This document shows, one piece after another, positions 1 to 41,183 of a stretch of 64,000 bases of DNA. Within the stretch, counting starts at the first letter, position 1; the number at the start of each line of letters is the position of its first letter. Under the pieces are notes generated by a model. It worked only from the letters and a program-made list of their open reading frames with translations. It did not search any database and was not told the origin of the DNA. The stretch spans positions 4,352,981 through 4,416,980 of the forward strand of contig RPFO01000080.1 of NCBI GenBank assembly GCA_009746045.1. Direction: 5' to 3'. A program made the position numbers and the translations under genes. This DNA comes from Mesostigma viride (Eukaryota; Streptophyta; Mesostigmatophyceae; Mesostigmatales; Mesostigmataceae).

Positions 1-79
1 CCAGGCCAAGTGGCACCCGACCGTGCGGCGGTGTTCCTGGACGCCTAATATAGATACACGATGCTCAATGGGGACGCAG

Positions 80-113
80 TTACGCGTCTATATGAATTAA
101 TTAATAGTAGGGG
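80..113 (+). repeat. LINE-type 3' end: hairpin plus TTAA tail
   Basis: GACGC and GCGTC can pair around a short loop and are followed by ATGAATTAATTAATAG. The same arrangement (GC-rich hairpin, then a TTAA-type tail) is seen at 14282-14318, 38434-38475, 57771-57880 and 58461-58505, where LINE coding sequence or target duplications support the reading. This copy is short, so its assignment rests on resemblance. Confidence 0.45.
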
Positions 114-196
114 ACTTGAATAAAGTCTCGAATAGTAGGGGCTTGGCCCCTACCGGGTCTACTTGTATTTATAATTAAAACTACCAATGCGGACGG

Positions 197-321
197 TGTA
201 CGAGTACCGAGTACTACTCAGGCTAAAAAAAGTCGGCGAGTACGAGTACCGAGTACTACTCGGGCTAAAAAAAGTCGGCGAGTACGCCGAGTACCGAGTA
301 CTACTCGGGCTCCAAAAAAAT
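197..321 (+). repeat. Tandem repeat rich in GAGTACCGAGTACTACT
   Basis: About three imperfect copies of a unit that contains GAGTACCGAGTACTACTC followed by an A-run and GTCGGC. It lies directly before a perfect hairpin built from the same GAGTAC words. Confidence 0.7.
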
Positions 322-366
322 GGCGAGTACCGAGTAGTGAGTAGTACTCACTACTCGGTACTCGCC
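322..366. repeat. Perfect 21-bp inverted repeat with 3-nt loop
   Basis: Two 21-base arms beginning GGCGAGTACCGAGTAG are exact reverse complements separated by AGT. The arms reuse words of the adjacent tandem array, so the hairpin probably arose by an inverted duplication of an array unit. Confidence 0.85.
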
Positions 367-1054
367 TTTTCTACTCGTGGACTTAGTACTCGTGGACCCA
401 ACCCTAAAAAAAACCATATCGGCCCGGCGCCCTACCTACCTACACTTTAAGATAACGGTTTTTGAGGCTCTGTAACTTCTAACCTAGAGACCCCCTGGGG
501 TTGCGACCAGTGGCAAACATGCTTGTTTTTGAGATCTACTCGAATCCAGCGTCGTGTAAATTTTCTTGTTTTTGGACACCCCCCTGGACACCCGCGTGAT
601 CCTTCTGGGATAGAAGCGGTCGGGCTACAGTACAGTATGGCGGTCCTGCGGGGCCTACAGTACTGTAGTGGGGAAGGCCCCACCCTTGCCTACAGTAGCT
701 AATCAACGTGGGCATGTTTACGCTCAGTTTGGTTTGCATAACGCACTCCAAATGCAACCATACAAAAAAAAGACAACAACAACAACAACAGAGAACCATG
801 TAATAATGCCGAAGCTACGTTCGATGAGTCAATGGCAGGAAAATGGGAGCGCACTGGTTTTCTAGCTCATGGCAAAATGGATAAGTGTCTGGATGCAGGC
901 ACTTTTCAGGTTCAATGACATTAACCAGTTTATGCATTTTACGGCTCAGTGAGAGCTAGCTCTGCAATACGGATACTCGCCTAACTCTGGCGCCTTAACT
1001 TCACTCAGCCTCATCTCTGCTCGGTACTGAGCTCTAAACGGGCCCGACGCAGCG

Positions 1055-14208
<13,154 letters not shown>

Positions 14209-14257
14209 TAGCATACCAAGAAAATGCTATTGTAGTGTTCAGCCATGGATTCGCGTT

Positions 14258-14318
14258 CCATTTCCATCCCACTGAGGAGTTGTGCTCACGTGACGCAGTC
14301 TACGCGTAAATTAATGGA
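14258..14318 (+). repeat. LINE 3' end fragment after the kinase stop codon
   Basis: CATCCCACTGAGGAGTTGTG then CTCACGTGACGCAGTCTACG resembles, in reverse complement, the 3' end of the LINE copies at 38434 and 57837 (CCCACTGAGGACTTATGCTC, ACGTGACGCAGTCACGTG). It starts about 50 bp after the kinase stop, so it may supply part of that 3' UTR. Confidence 0.65.
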
Positions 14319-14485
14319 TGGGTGTGACTAAATTATTGGATGGGTGTGACTTGCCTTAGTGAATGTTAATAATTGATTTTTATTTCTAACATTCATGCTA
14401 TAAAGAATTGTGCCTTGTGGTCAGCTTCCAATATGGCACAGATGTCTACCCAGACAAGCTCATAGGCGGCTTCGCTAGAGTCAAT

Positions 14486-14690
14486 TAATTAGACTCGTGC
14501 TCCCGTTGGGGAGTCACGGAGCATTAACCCCGATGGATGGATGGATGGATGGATGGATGGATGGATGGATGGATGGATGGATGGATGGATGGATGGATGG
14601 ATGGATGGATGGATGGATGGATGGATGGATGGATGGATGGATGGATGGATGGATGGATGGATGGATGGATCGTGGATGGATGGGTGCAAA
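14486..14690 (-). repeat. 3' module B: (GGAT)n plus CTCCC/GGGAG hairpin and TTAA tail
   Basis: Read on the minus strand: an ATCC microsatellite, ATCGGGGTTAATGCTCCG, then TGACTCCCCAACGGGAGCAC with a CTCCC/GGGAG stem, then a TTAA-type tail. The same order occurs at 39331-39640 (+) and, without the microsatellite, at 58461-58505 (+). Three independent copies with the same order support a mobile-element 3' end. Confidence 0.7.
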
Positions 14691-14714
14691 CAGTCCTACC
14701 GGTCTAATATATCT

Positions 14715-15343
14715 TATAAAAATATAATTACTTACAGCAGAGTGAAATCACTAAAACCTAAGCAAACGCCCAGCTATAAACCTATATACAGAGCCATGTC
14801 AAAGCTCTATACTACGATAAGACCAATGGAAACGCCTAACGGGAGGAGCCTAGTAGCCCTGCTGGACCGCAAAATCAGCCCGCGTACGGCGGAGTATGAT
14901 GTCAGCCATGGCCCGAGTCAGCGCCACCGACAAGCGCTGACGCCAATTGTATGACGTCCAGGTCCGCGCCGACCATGGGCCCGCTGGCCCTCCAGGTCCA
15001 GCCGGTCCTCCCGGAGCCGGCAACACTCCTTGAAGAAGGCGGAGGTCAGGGGCCCCATGGCCCCAAACTCCTCCAGGACAAAGGGCACCACACGATGGTG
15101 CCCGACGTCGCCGTAGGCCAGGAGCTTGGCCCGCTCCGCCCGGTCCGCCGTGTAACCTGCCGTGAGGGAGGCCCCAGCCACGTGGCTAAGAGCCAAGGGC
15201 CGCGCCACCGAAACGTCAATAAGCAGATGCCGGCCACCCCCCTCAAAGTCCAGCACCACGATGTCAGGCCGGTGGTTGGGGGAATAATAGGCAGCGCCAT
15301 CCGCATCCTTAAACCGGATGTTCGCGTGGGGGAAAACCGACCG
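14715..15343 (-). pseudogene. 5'-truncated LINE fragment with nuclease-like C-terminal domain
   Basis: The minus frame reads RPDIVVLDFEGGG, HLLIDVSVARPLAL and VVPFVLEEFGAMGPLTSAFF. I recognise this Asp-rich IDV motif, then Lys/Tyr, then PF-E-FG order from the C-terminal region of algal and protist LINE polyproteins, where it resembles a restriction-like nuclease fold. TCTAATATATCT occurs on both sides (14703-14714 and 15344-15355), a plausible 12-bp target-site duplication. Only the 3' part of the element is present and no complete frame remains. Confidence 0.68.
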
Positions 15344-16230
15344 TCTAATATATCTACATCAGCTACCTACAACATCTATCTAAACAAGGTTCCAGCTGTG
15401 TTCAGCCCGTCTCACGTTTCGAGACTGAACAAGTCTCGAGTGGACATGTGTGTAGTACTCCTACACACACAGATCTCGAATGATTTATCTAGTACCAAAT
15501 CCGAAAGGCTTGCATCACTCCCCGGAAAGGAGAACTTTTGCGGATGACTGTAGGTGTCAGTTGGTGATGCCTTAGGATCAGGAGACGTCCGTCCTATAGT
15601 CAGCAAAAGTTTGTGCGAGAGCTAGGTCCCCAGTTCGATTCCGGCCTGGATTCATTTGCAGATCGCGTTTTCCGCGGACCGGCACTGAACGCAAATGGTT
15701 TTCACCTTTGCGGCGTGCCAAATCAGAATCTAAACAACATCACTAACTACAACATCTATCTAAACAACATCACGCTGCCCTAGGGGAGCTGTCTGGCGTG
15801 CCTCCCGCGCTAGAGTCAATGGAATGGCTATAAGCTAACATGAGCATTGCCAGCTGTTTTTCTTGGCAAACCACCGGCCCTAGTTGGATATCACCTGCCC
15901 ACGAAATCGAAGAGCTAGTTTCAATGGCATGTAGCAAAAAAGGCTTGGTGATGTTTCCCATGCAATCTCCCCCCGCGCGCCTGCAAATCATCCCACTCCT
16001 ACAAGTCAAGAGCTCATCCATCTTACTCTGCCCACTGGACACAAGCAGTGCTGTGCGGCCATCCGGACCAGCAGGGGTGAAAGCCTGGAGCAGTACCGAT
16101 GAATGCCGCACAATATCAAGGAGACAGATATATTCATTCCATTGGAACCCGCCCGTCAGAACTGGCCATTGCAACGCCATGGTCCGAAAAGAATAAGTGG
16201 AGCCCTCAGCTCAATCAAAGTCCAGTAATG

Positions 16231-16705
16231 ATCAAGGAGACAACCAGTGCAGGCCAGAAATCGGGAGAATCCGGACCATGGTAGCTCGAGCCTGCCGTTA
16301 TCTTGTCCGCGTTTTCGAGTCGTTCAGGATGATGAATATGAATGGAGATGGAAATGTGTAGCCTTGTGCATTGAAATTATGGCTGGCTTACGTGTAGAGC
16401 GACTAGATGACCTAGACGGTGGGGCCGGAAACAACTTGCTTGATCAGGGCGTGTGTTTCGAGCCTAACTGGCCGGGAGTGTCTAGTGGTGAGCATTATTG
16501 CTGCGATCGCTCTCCCACCATTTACGAGGAAATACCCGCAAATGGAAAACCACTGAAAAGGTCTAGCTAGCCAGTCATTACGTTAGCCCCAAAAGTCCAG
16601 TAATGATGAACATATACATTTGGCCATCAAGATAACGGCAGGCTCGAGCTCACATGGTCCGGATTCTCCCAATTTCTGGCCTTCGCTGGTTGTACGTCTC
16701 CTTGC
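16231..16705. mobile_element. Small terminal-inverted-repeat element (MITE-like)
   Basis: The left end (about 16239-16306: CCAGAAATCGGGAGAATCCG, GACCATGGTAGCTCGAGCCT, GCCGTTATCTTG) reappears inverted at 16628-16700 with few changes, and GGAGACAACCAG / CTGGTTG lie at the outer ends. About 320 bp separates the arms and encodes nothing recognisable. A minus-strand relative lies at 46415-46585, a fragment at 13483-13513, and the outer end alone at 27459-27494. Confidence 0.7.
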
Positions 16706-16981
16706 TATACAGTTGGCCATCTCGTTGATGTACAGTGGCTTTCGCCTATCCACAGCGTAAGTGATTCATTCAAGGAGGTGCCTTGGTCGGCTTGAGTCCT
16801 CTTCTCCCCTACAGTTAAATCGGATCCGTGGCCCCCATAGGTCAGAAGGTCATGATGCTCCTCGTCTGCGCTGATGTTGCAAAGCGGAACGAACCCCGAA
16901 ACTCGTCGTTCTAAACCCCCATGGGTACCCAATCAATGTGGGCCTGTTTCCTTCTATTGGTCACCACCGATTCCTCATCTC

Positions 16982-34320
<17,339 letters not shown>

Positions 34321-35525
34321 GTCAATGGCAAGTCTAGTCTACGCTCTGATATCAATAAACATACTGCCCATCGCTACAAGCCCAAGGACAACAGGCTGCT
34401 GGGCTTTGTACTGCTATCGACTGGATATACCATGTACCAAGTTCATTATCTGATTATCAAGGTGCAATTGCACAAAAATACTACACAACCCGTCTGGCCT
34501 GATGTTTCTACTGGTTTATGACTTTTCACACAGAGTTAAAAGTCACCGACATTACAAGGCAGGATATGCAATTTTATCCTTTGCCGGCTCGGAAATCGGA
34601 ATGCGCGTTTACCCTCGTGGCAGCAACCGCACTTGGGCAGTTGGCACGAAAAATATGGTTGCAGCCTGGTTGCAGCCCTGTTGCAGCATGCTGCGACGTT
34701 CTGGGCGAAATTTAAGAATCGTTACAAATGGTTGAGGTTGAGTTGAGTTGAGTTGAGTTCATTCCCGCGCCGGTTGAATGGTTGAGGATGCTCACTTCAT
34801 TGCTCGCGCTGACCGGGATCTTTGTCCGTTTTTTAAAGCGTGCGCTAGTTTAACCGAATGATGGGGGCATGCATCGTAAGATACTACAAGTTGCCGCGGA
34901 GTTGCAGGACGTTTTGCAGCTTTTGCGCCTGTCGTTGCAGGGCGCAGGCTTGGACCGCGCATTTTTCTTCAGTAGTGGGAGGTAACATGGGTACTTTTTG
35001 CTGACCCCGCGGGCCCGGAGGCTCACTCCAGCAACTGGCACGTAGCGAAAGGGGTCATCGAGAACCTTTCGATGACCCCTTCAACTGGCGATGTCAGCAA
35101 GATGCCCTTGGCGGGCAAACCTTGGTGGGTTGCAGATTGGAAACCTTGATGGGCAGCAGATTTGGAAACGGCCGAGGGCATACGTACGTGCCCTTCTGAT
35201 GAGCGGCATGCCGCCACGTGCCGGAGGCATGCGAGAGATGCATTTCATGAGGTCATACACCTGATACACAGGTCGTAAATTTTTTTGTGACCGTTCGTAC
35301 AACCGCGAGTGCTGGATTTAGTGGCCGCCTGGCCGGTCAGTCAGTGGACTGAGTGCATTCACGTGTAACCATGTGCTGGGAACTATTGAACCTATCTTAC
35401 GTCGTACCGCATAGGCGCATATTTGTTCACGCGCGGAGTTCGTGGCACTTCCTGCACTACAACTTCAGACAACTTTAGACTACTGTACGGTCGGCCGTTT
35501 CCAAATGTCTGCTGAAGCTATTGCT

Positions 35526-36236
35526 GCCCATGGGGGAGGTATTTTTCCAGACTCATGAGTCTGGATGCGCATCCAGACTCACCCGAGCCTAGTGGCGCGG
35601 TACTCCAAGCAGGTCCGTAGCAGGTCCGTAGCCTCCATACAAGGCTCGCCTGTCGGCCGCTGGGCCTGCGGGCGCGTAAATTACTGTAGTTAGGCGCCGT
35701 AAGTGCAGCCATGGCGGGAGAAACATTCCGGAAATTGACGGGGGCGGCATGGACATTTACCTAAACGTAGATCGACGTTTCAATATCTTGTTGCTAAGCA
35801 TGCAAGTTATCATTAATTGCAATTCGATAGATAAGGCATTTCATAATGGATTTTCTCCAGAGCTTGACAGTGTTTGTCGTGGACGACTGGTCCAATCCAG
35901 TAAATCAAGGGTCGGCATTACTATCGATTGTTCCTTTGGATTGCTGCATTTGCCAATTGAGCTTCACTTCGAAGAGTGATATTGCCTTGTTATGTTGCCA
36001 GGCGAGTTACCGTCGACTGTGCTCGTCATCACCTTGCAACAGTAGTAAGTACATGCATCTGGCGAGCGGGGTTGCTGGTGCTCTTTTCTTTCCTGCGAGC
36101 TGTCTTGGTTCTTCTGCGTTGTGCATTGTTTCTCGATGCATGTAGGAGCGCGCATACAAGCAGGCTTGCTTTCTTTGGGTCAGGTCCCGATGGTGCGTTG
36201 TCGATCGAGGGAGCCCGTCAAGCAGGCGTGCTGGTT
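35526..36236 (+). repeat. Left arm of a ~0.7-kb inverted repeat
   Basis: Matches the reverse complement of 41184-42013 nearly throughout, with indels. It includes a perfect 24-bp palindrome at about 35556-35580 whose half is GAGTCTGGATGC, and a 76-codon open frame (35749-35979, MDIYLNVDRRFNIL...) also open in the other arm. Confidence 0.88.
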
Positions 36237-37431
36237 GCTTATTATTATGATGATTTTAAACTTGTCTGATTCCCACCATATGTTCAGCTAGACTATGGCC
36301 ACGTTTGGTGCCATGATGCTACAGTTTTACCGATGGCAGCCATATTTTCCGCTTGCGTCAAGCGTTGGAATGCACAACCTCTCCATTTTTATCCCGCCCG
36401 GCATGTCAGTCTCGGAACTCCAGGTAAGAAACCCTTCATGGCTTATTCATACTTGCTGATTGGGCCAACGTATGTGCTTCTATCGCCAGCCGCGCTTCTC
36501 CTTACACCTTATTTTGTTTGACTGCAAGGGCCCTGCCTGATGCCTTGGCGTTGGCGGTGGTCGTTGTGGATGTCAAGCACGTGGTCAGAAAGACGGTATC
36601 GCGGTATGGCATTGGTAAAACTTCTATAATTCAGTGTAGGTAAAGAAAGCTCTTGCCAGCATCCTAGGCACCATAGCAGTAGTATTGTCAGTACGGTTCC
36701 TGTGCTTGCTCGACAGGATTAGTCGTGTAGCCTTTTTTTTTTTCTCATGAAGGCTATGGTTGGCAGTGGTACCATTACATGTTGCCTGCATGCAATTGTT
36801 CTAGGCTCGATACGTGTCCATGGTAGGTGATTAGGATAAGGGTGCTAGAATTTCTTCTAAGAGACCGGAAGTCCTGTTGAGATCAAGGTTGGGAGAATAA
36901 GTAGGCGACTGGTGTTGTCACATTGGTTTCTCTATGCTAATATGAATCGGGTTGTGGTGTTGGGATGCTGCATGTTGCCACCGGAGGAAGGCAGGATTCA
37001 TGCTTCAAAAAGAAACTATTGTAGCAAACTATAGCAAACTATATCATAGCAAAGTATTATAGCAGCAGCCAGCAGGTAATACCTAGCATCGGTCCTTAGG
37101 TAAGCGAACTTCTTGCATATTGCATCCTGTCTTTCCTTGCTTCCAGGCTTGCTTCGTTACTTTGGGTTTGCTGGCTGGCCGGCTTGCTGGCTGGCTTGTA
37201 TTGCTTGTTCATGCCCACACGTACACATTTGCATATTTACGTACACACATGTCCATACGCACACACACAGTGCTATCCACACACAATACCGCGCTTGTGC
37301 CACTACACCAGAGCAACCAACCAATGTAACAAGCTGCCATATCCCATATCGTCATGGCTTCCCACCCTACGCAGCTGTTAGTTGCACCGCAGGACAGTGT
37401 CTCCTAACACCATGGGTTGTCATGCCAAATC

Positions 37432-37710
37432 GCTGTCATGGCTGTCATGGCTGTCATGGCTGTCATGGCTGTCATGGCTGTCATGGCTGTCATGGCTGTC
37501 ATGGCTGTCATGGCTGTCATGGCTGTCATGGCTGTCATGGCTGTCATGGCTGTCATGGCTGTCATGGCTGTCATGGCTGTCATGGCTGTCATGGCTGTCA
37601 TGGCTGTCATGGCTGTCATGGCTGTCATGGCTGTCATGGCTGTCATGGCTGTCATGGCTGTCATGGCTGTCATGGCTCTCATGGCTGTCATGGCTGTCAT
37701 GGCTGTCATC
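37432..37710 (+). repeat. 9-bp (GGCTGTCAT)n minisatellite
   Basis: About 31 nearly perfect units with one CTCTCAT variant. The inverted counterpart is at 40846-41097. Confidence 0.97.
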
Positions 37711-38433
37711 GCCGTTGCCAGGGGAATGTTATGAGTGCCAGTTTACGATGCTCAAGGGCAGGCAACTAGTTCATTTGGCAATGCGCACGCAGGACGCAAA
37801 TGCATGCCGGACGCGTGTTCTTTGTAACAGAAAGCGGCACGCAGCGCAGGCAGTGCCTGCTCGCTGGACATGCAAATTAATGCAGTCTTCAGCAAGTGGT
37901 CAGCGCATTTGCAAGATGCACATGACCATGGCAGCGATAACTGTAATGTTTTGTATCCACAGGTAAACCTGCTATGCACACGATGGGCTAGCGCAGATAT
38001 CGCTCCAACCACTTATGGCTGGCAGCAAGTGTTGATGTGATTTCTTCTGTAATGACTAATCGCATGCATCCAGATCAATAGTTGTATAAATCCAATACAT
38101 GTGAGGGAGGGGTAAGGGCTAGGGCTAGGGATTCTACTTGGTAGGGTAGAGAGAGCAAGCGTGAAAATGTGGCTAGGCCACACGGAGTGTATACGACATG
38201 GTTATCCTTGGCCGGTTGTAATGAACTAAAAAAGTATATATTTGAAAGGTGCTTTCATTAGGAATCGAACATGGAGCTAGCCTCAACCCTCGAGATCATG
38301 GTGGTGCATGGGACAGTGCAGTTTAAAATTTAAATATCCCATCAGTTGTGACAAAACGGCGTACAGCTTCCCGAGTCCTGACACACTCTATTTGCATGGG
38401 GGCTAGTTTGCTCCTGCACGCACAGTTAGGCAT

Positions 38434-39082
38434 TAATTAATTAATTATAATAGACACGTGACTGCGTCACGTGAGCATAAGTCCTCAGTGGGAGGGGAAC
38501 ATGGGATGGAATGGATGGTATATGCTATCATCTAGGTCCTAGTTACAGGGGTGTGGGCACCGCGGCCCGAATCGCTATGAATGCCAGACTTGGTCACACG
38601 CGGAGCCCCCACAGGCTTGGGGGTGGTCTCCTTCATCACTACTTGCCATCTATCCTTGCGCACCATCTGCCTCCATATTACAGACAAACCAGGGTGCTGC
38701 CCGGGGGTGAGCCCGTCACGTCTAGCGTAGCACATGTCCATGCCGAGTCTATCACGAAAAGTCCACGGGTGGCGGCCCTGCCGCGCGCGGCCGGGGGCAC
38801 GCCAGGTGAGGACATATCGCCCAGGCTGGGCGGGCTTGGTGCCAGCTAGTCTATCTGATGTATCTACCTGATCTGTGCGGGCCAGGTGCCCGGCTAGGCC
38901 CAGGCGCCTGTGCCTAATAATGTGGGAAACATAGGGCAAATCAGCGTACAAATCCTCATTACTAATGTGCAAACCAAAGGGGATGTTAAGGGCCTTGCGC
39001 AGCATCTTGGTGACGGCGCCGTCGAGTCGTTGCTCCAGCTCCTGCATCAGTGTCCACGTCTCGGCGCCGTAGGTCAGGACCG
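38434..39082 (-). mobile_element. 5'-truncated LINE (family A) with 12-bp target-site duplication
   Basis: ACAGTTAGGCAT occurs at 38422-38433 and 39083-39094, flanking the insert exactly. On the minus strand the insert encodes a LINE reverse transcriptase C-terminus (LTYGAETWTLMQELEQRLDG, TKMLRKALNIPFGLHISNED, HRRLGLAGHLARTD), then a short 3' UTR with the CACGTGAC/GTCACGTG hairpin and a TTAA-type tail. It matches the longer copy at 57837-58900. Confidence 0.92.
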
Positions 39083-39330
39083 ACAGTTAGGCATGTATTC
39101 AGGCTTTAATTTAGCTTTTAGTTTTTTGATTATATATTTAACGTTTGTGTTCTTATATTAATGTGGTTATCATGGTACTCTGTGGCATGTACGTCAGTGT
39201 GTGCTTGCTTGCTTGCCGCCTTGCCCCCCCCTGGCCCACTGTGGGGAAGAAGCGTATTTGCACCTAGGGGAAGAATGCCAGGAGAGACCACTAGCTCCAT
39301 CTCGATAGAAAAGACCGGTAGGATTGTGTG

Positions 39331-39640
39331 CCCCCACCCACCCACCCACCCACCCACCCACCCACCCACCCACCCACCCACCCACCCACCCACCCACCCA
39401 CCCACCCACCCACCCACCCACCCACCCACCCACCCACCCACCCACCACCCACCCACCCACCCACCCACCCACCCACCCACCCACCCACCCACCCACCCAC
39501 CCACCCACCCACCCACCCACCCACCCACCCACCCACCCACCCACCCATCCATCCATCCATCCATCCATCCATCCATCCATCCATCCATCGGGGTTAACAC
39601 TCGGACGTGCATGACTCCCCAACGGGAGTACGAGTTTGCC
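39331..39640 (+). repeat. (CCCA)n-(CCAT)n microsatellite followed by 3' module B
   Basis: About 215 bp of CCCA with one slip near 39445, then CCAT to 39592, then CGGGGTTAACACTCGGACGT and GACTCCCCAACGGGAGTACG. The order and the hairpin match 14486-14690 on the other strand. Confidence 0.85.
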
Positions 39641-40845
39641 TACTACACGGGTGCTCCGCGGAGCTCCCCATCGGGTCGACCGCTTGATCACTGTAATTAA
39701 ATGAATGAACGAGTTATTAATGGTGAGAGACCACATGTTATTGAATAATGGTGAGACACAACACTGCAAGTGATGCATGTGGATGGAAGGAGCAAATGTG
39801 GAGCCACGGTGGTACGACAAAACGATTTGAATTACCTAGGGAACGTGCTGGCATTTTCAAGAATCATGCCGCACGCATTCCATTACATGCACCACGTGCA
39901 AGCATATATATGAGAAGCTATGATGGGTTCAATGGACTCACTTCGCAAGGGCATCTACAATGCATGCATGTAGTGAAATCCCTTCCTGCACCGGGGTGGG
40001 TACAAAATAAGGCAGTCAGGCAGGCCTTCTCCATGACATACCCAGATGGTATGTCACAGTATTGCTATATACTTGCAACATCAAGTACAAGAATAAGACA
40101 AAAAAGCCTGTCATTTGGGTTTGTAATGGAAGTTGTACACACAGGTAGAGCGCGAGAAAGCAACAGATACACGGTATTATTCCAACAAGAGTGAACCACA
40201 TGGGTAACACCCCAATGCATCCAGCAAGTTCATGATTGAGGTAGGCAGCTCGTGTGGCATTGAAAATGCTCTGCTCGCCCTTAGCCAGTTGTTGGCGGCG
40301 AACACCATCAGCTTAGCTCTGGCCAAGGTAGCAGATAGCAGCAACGGAAGCAGATAGCAGCACTTGCAAACCGCATGTAGCCCAGACCCCTCTGTTCACA
40401 TCAGCAACGCAAGAGATGCACATGATGCATGCAAGAAAGCCAGAAAGCCAGCAAGCCAGCAACATGCCAACACTAGCCAGCACATATGCAGCAAGCAGAG
40501 CGAGCACTTACCACGAAGACGATATCACATCCCCAATCTCCCAGTACCTAGATATCTAGTTGAGGCTGATTGCGGGTGGGGCCCACTCAGACGAGGAAAG
40601 GTGGCGCCCTGGCAAAAATTGCCGCACATTGTGTACAGCACTGTCAGTGCTATGTGACCTCTCAACAGAGGCCCATGTTCCATCACCACATGCACCAACA
40701 AGGCAAACAACCACAGACAGCCACCAATGCAAGCAATACAGCTATGTTAATAACCCAGAGATGCAAACAGGCACAAAAGTCAGCGATGCAAGACACCTAG
40801 GCAGTACTGAATGCATGCGACGACAGCGGCGCCAACAATGGCAGT

Positions 40846-41097
40846 CATGATAGCCATGACAGCCATGACAGCCATGACAGCCATGACAGCCATGACAGCC
40901 ATGACAGCCATGACAGCCATGACAGCCATGACAGCCATGACAGCCATGACAGCCATGACAGCCATGACAGCCATGACAGCCATGACAGCCATGACAGCCA
41001 TGACAGCCATGACAGCCATGACAGCCATGACAGCCATGACAGCCAAGACAGCCATGACAGCCATGACAGCCATGACAGCCATGAAAGCAATGAAAGC
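40846..41097 (-). repeat. 9-bp (CCATGACAG)n minisatellite, inverted partner of 37432-37710
   Basis: About 27 units of ACAGCCATG, the reverse complement of GGCTGTCAT... units at 37432. With the outer arms it makes a nested symmetrical arrangement. Confidence 0.96.
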
Positions 41098-41183
41098 CAT
41101 GGCTGCTCGGCAGCGAACAATACTATAAAGTATACAGCCATAAGTATGAAGTATATAACCACAAGTATATAACCATACCCAGC

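Larger units (their letters stand above)
1..1054. other. Upstream non-coding region with repeats
   Basis: No coding region could be supported here. The stretch holds a LINE-like 3' tail near 80-113, a short tandem array at 197-321, a perfect hairpin at 322-366, and otherwise unremarkable sequence up to the kinase start codon. The promoter of the kinase gene should lie here, but no core element could be recognised. An in-frame TGA about nine codons before the kinase ATG bounds its start. Confidence 0.6.
14209..16981. other. Convergent intergenic region between kinase and monooxygenase
   Basis: The two genes end towards each other. The space holds a plus-oriented LINE tail (14258-14318), a hairpin/(GGAT)n module (14486-14690), a 5'-truncated LINE piece (14715-15343), and a small inverted-repeat element (16231-16705). 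Between 15356 and 16230 and between 16706 and 16981 I see nothing I can name. No clear polyadenylation signal was found for either gene. Confidence 0.6.

Noticed and set aside
15610-15640. tRNA or tRNA-derived element, because of AGTTCGATTCC
   Set aside because: Matches a B-box word, but no acceptor, D or anticodon arm could be folded. The same holds for GTTCGATTCC on the minus strand near 38270 and GGTTCAAGTC near 29890.
37113-37769. His/Gly/Cys repeat frame of 218 codons, and Met/Ala frames on the other strand
   Set aside because: Produced by a 9-bp minisatellite that is open in several frames at once; no flanking coding signal.
38112-38140. Telomere-like GGGCTAGGGCTAGGG
   Set aside because: Only two or three units in the middle of an intergenic region; too short for a telomeric relic.
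39161-39820. Thr/His/Pro and Val/Gly/Gly repeat frames
   Set aside because: Translations of the CCCA/CCAT microsatellite.
39748-40194. Protein-coding gene of 148 codons
   Set aside because: No family motif, no introns or codon bias like the three real genes, and placed within transposon-like DNA. Left unannotated as a gene.
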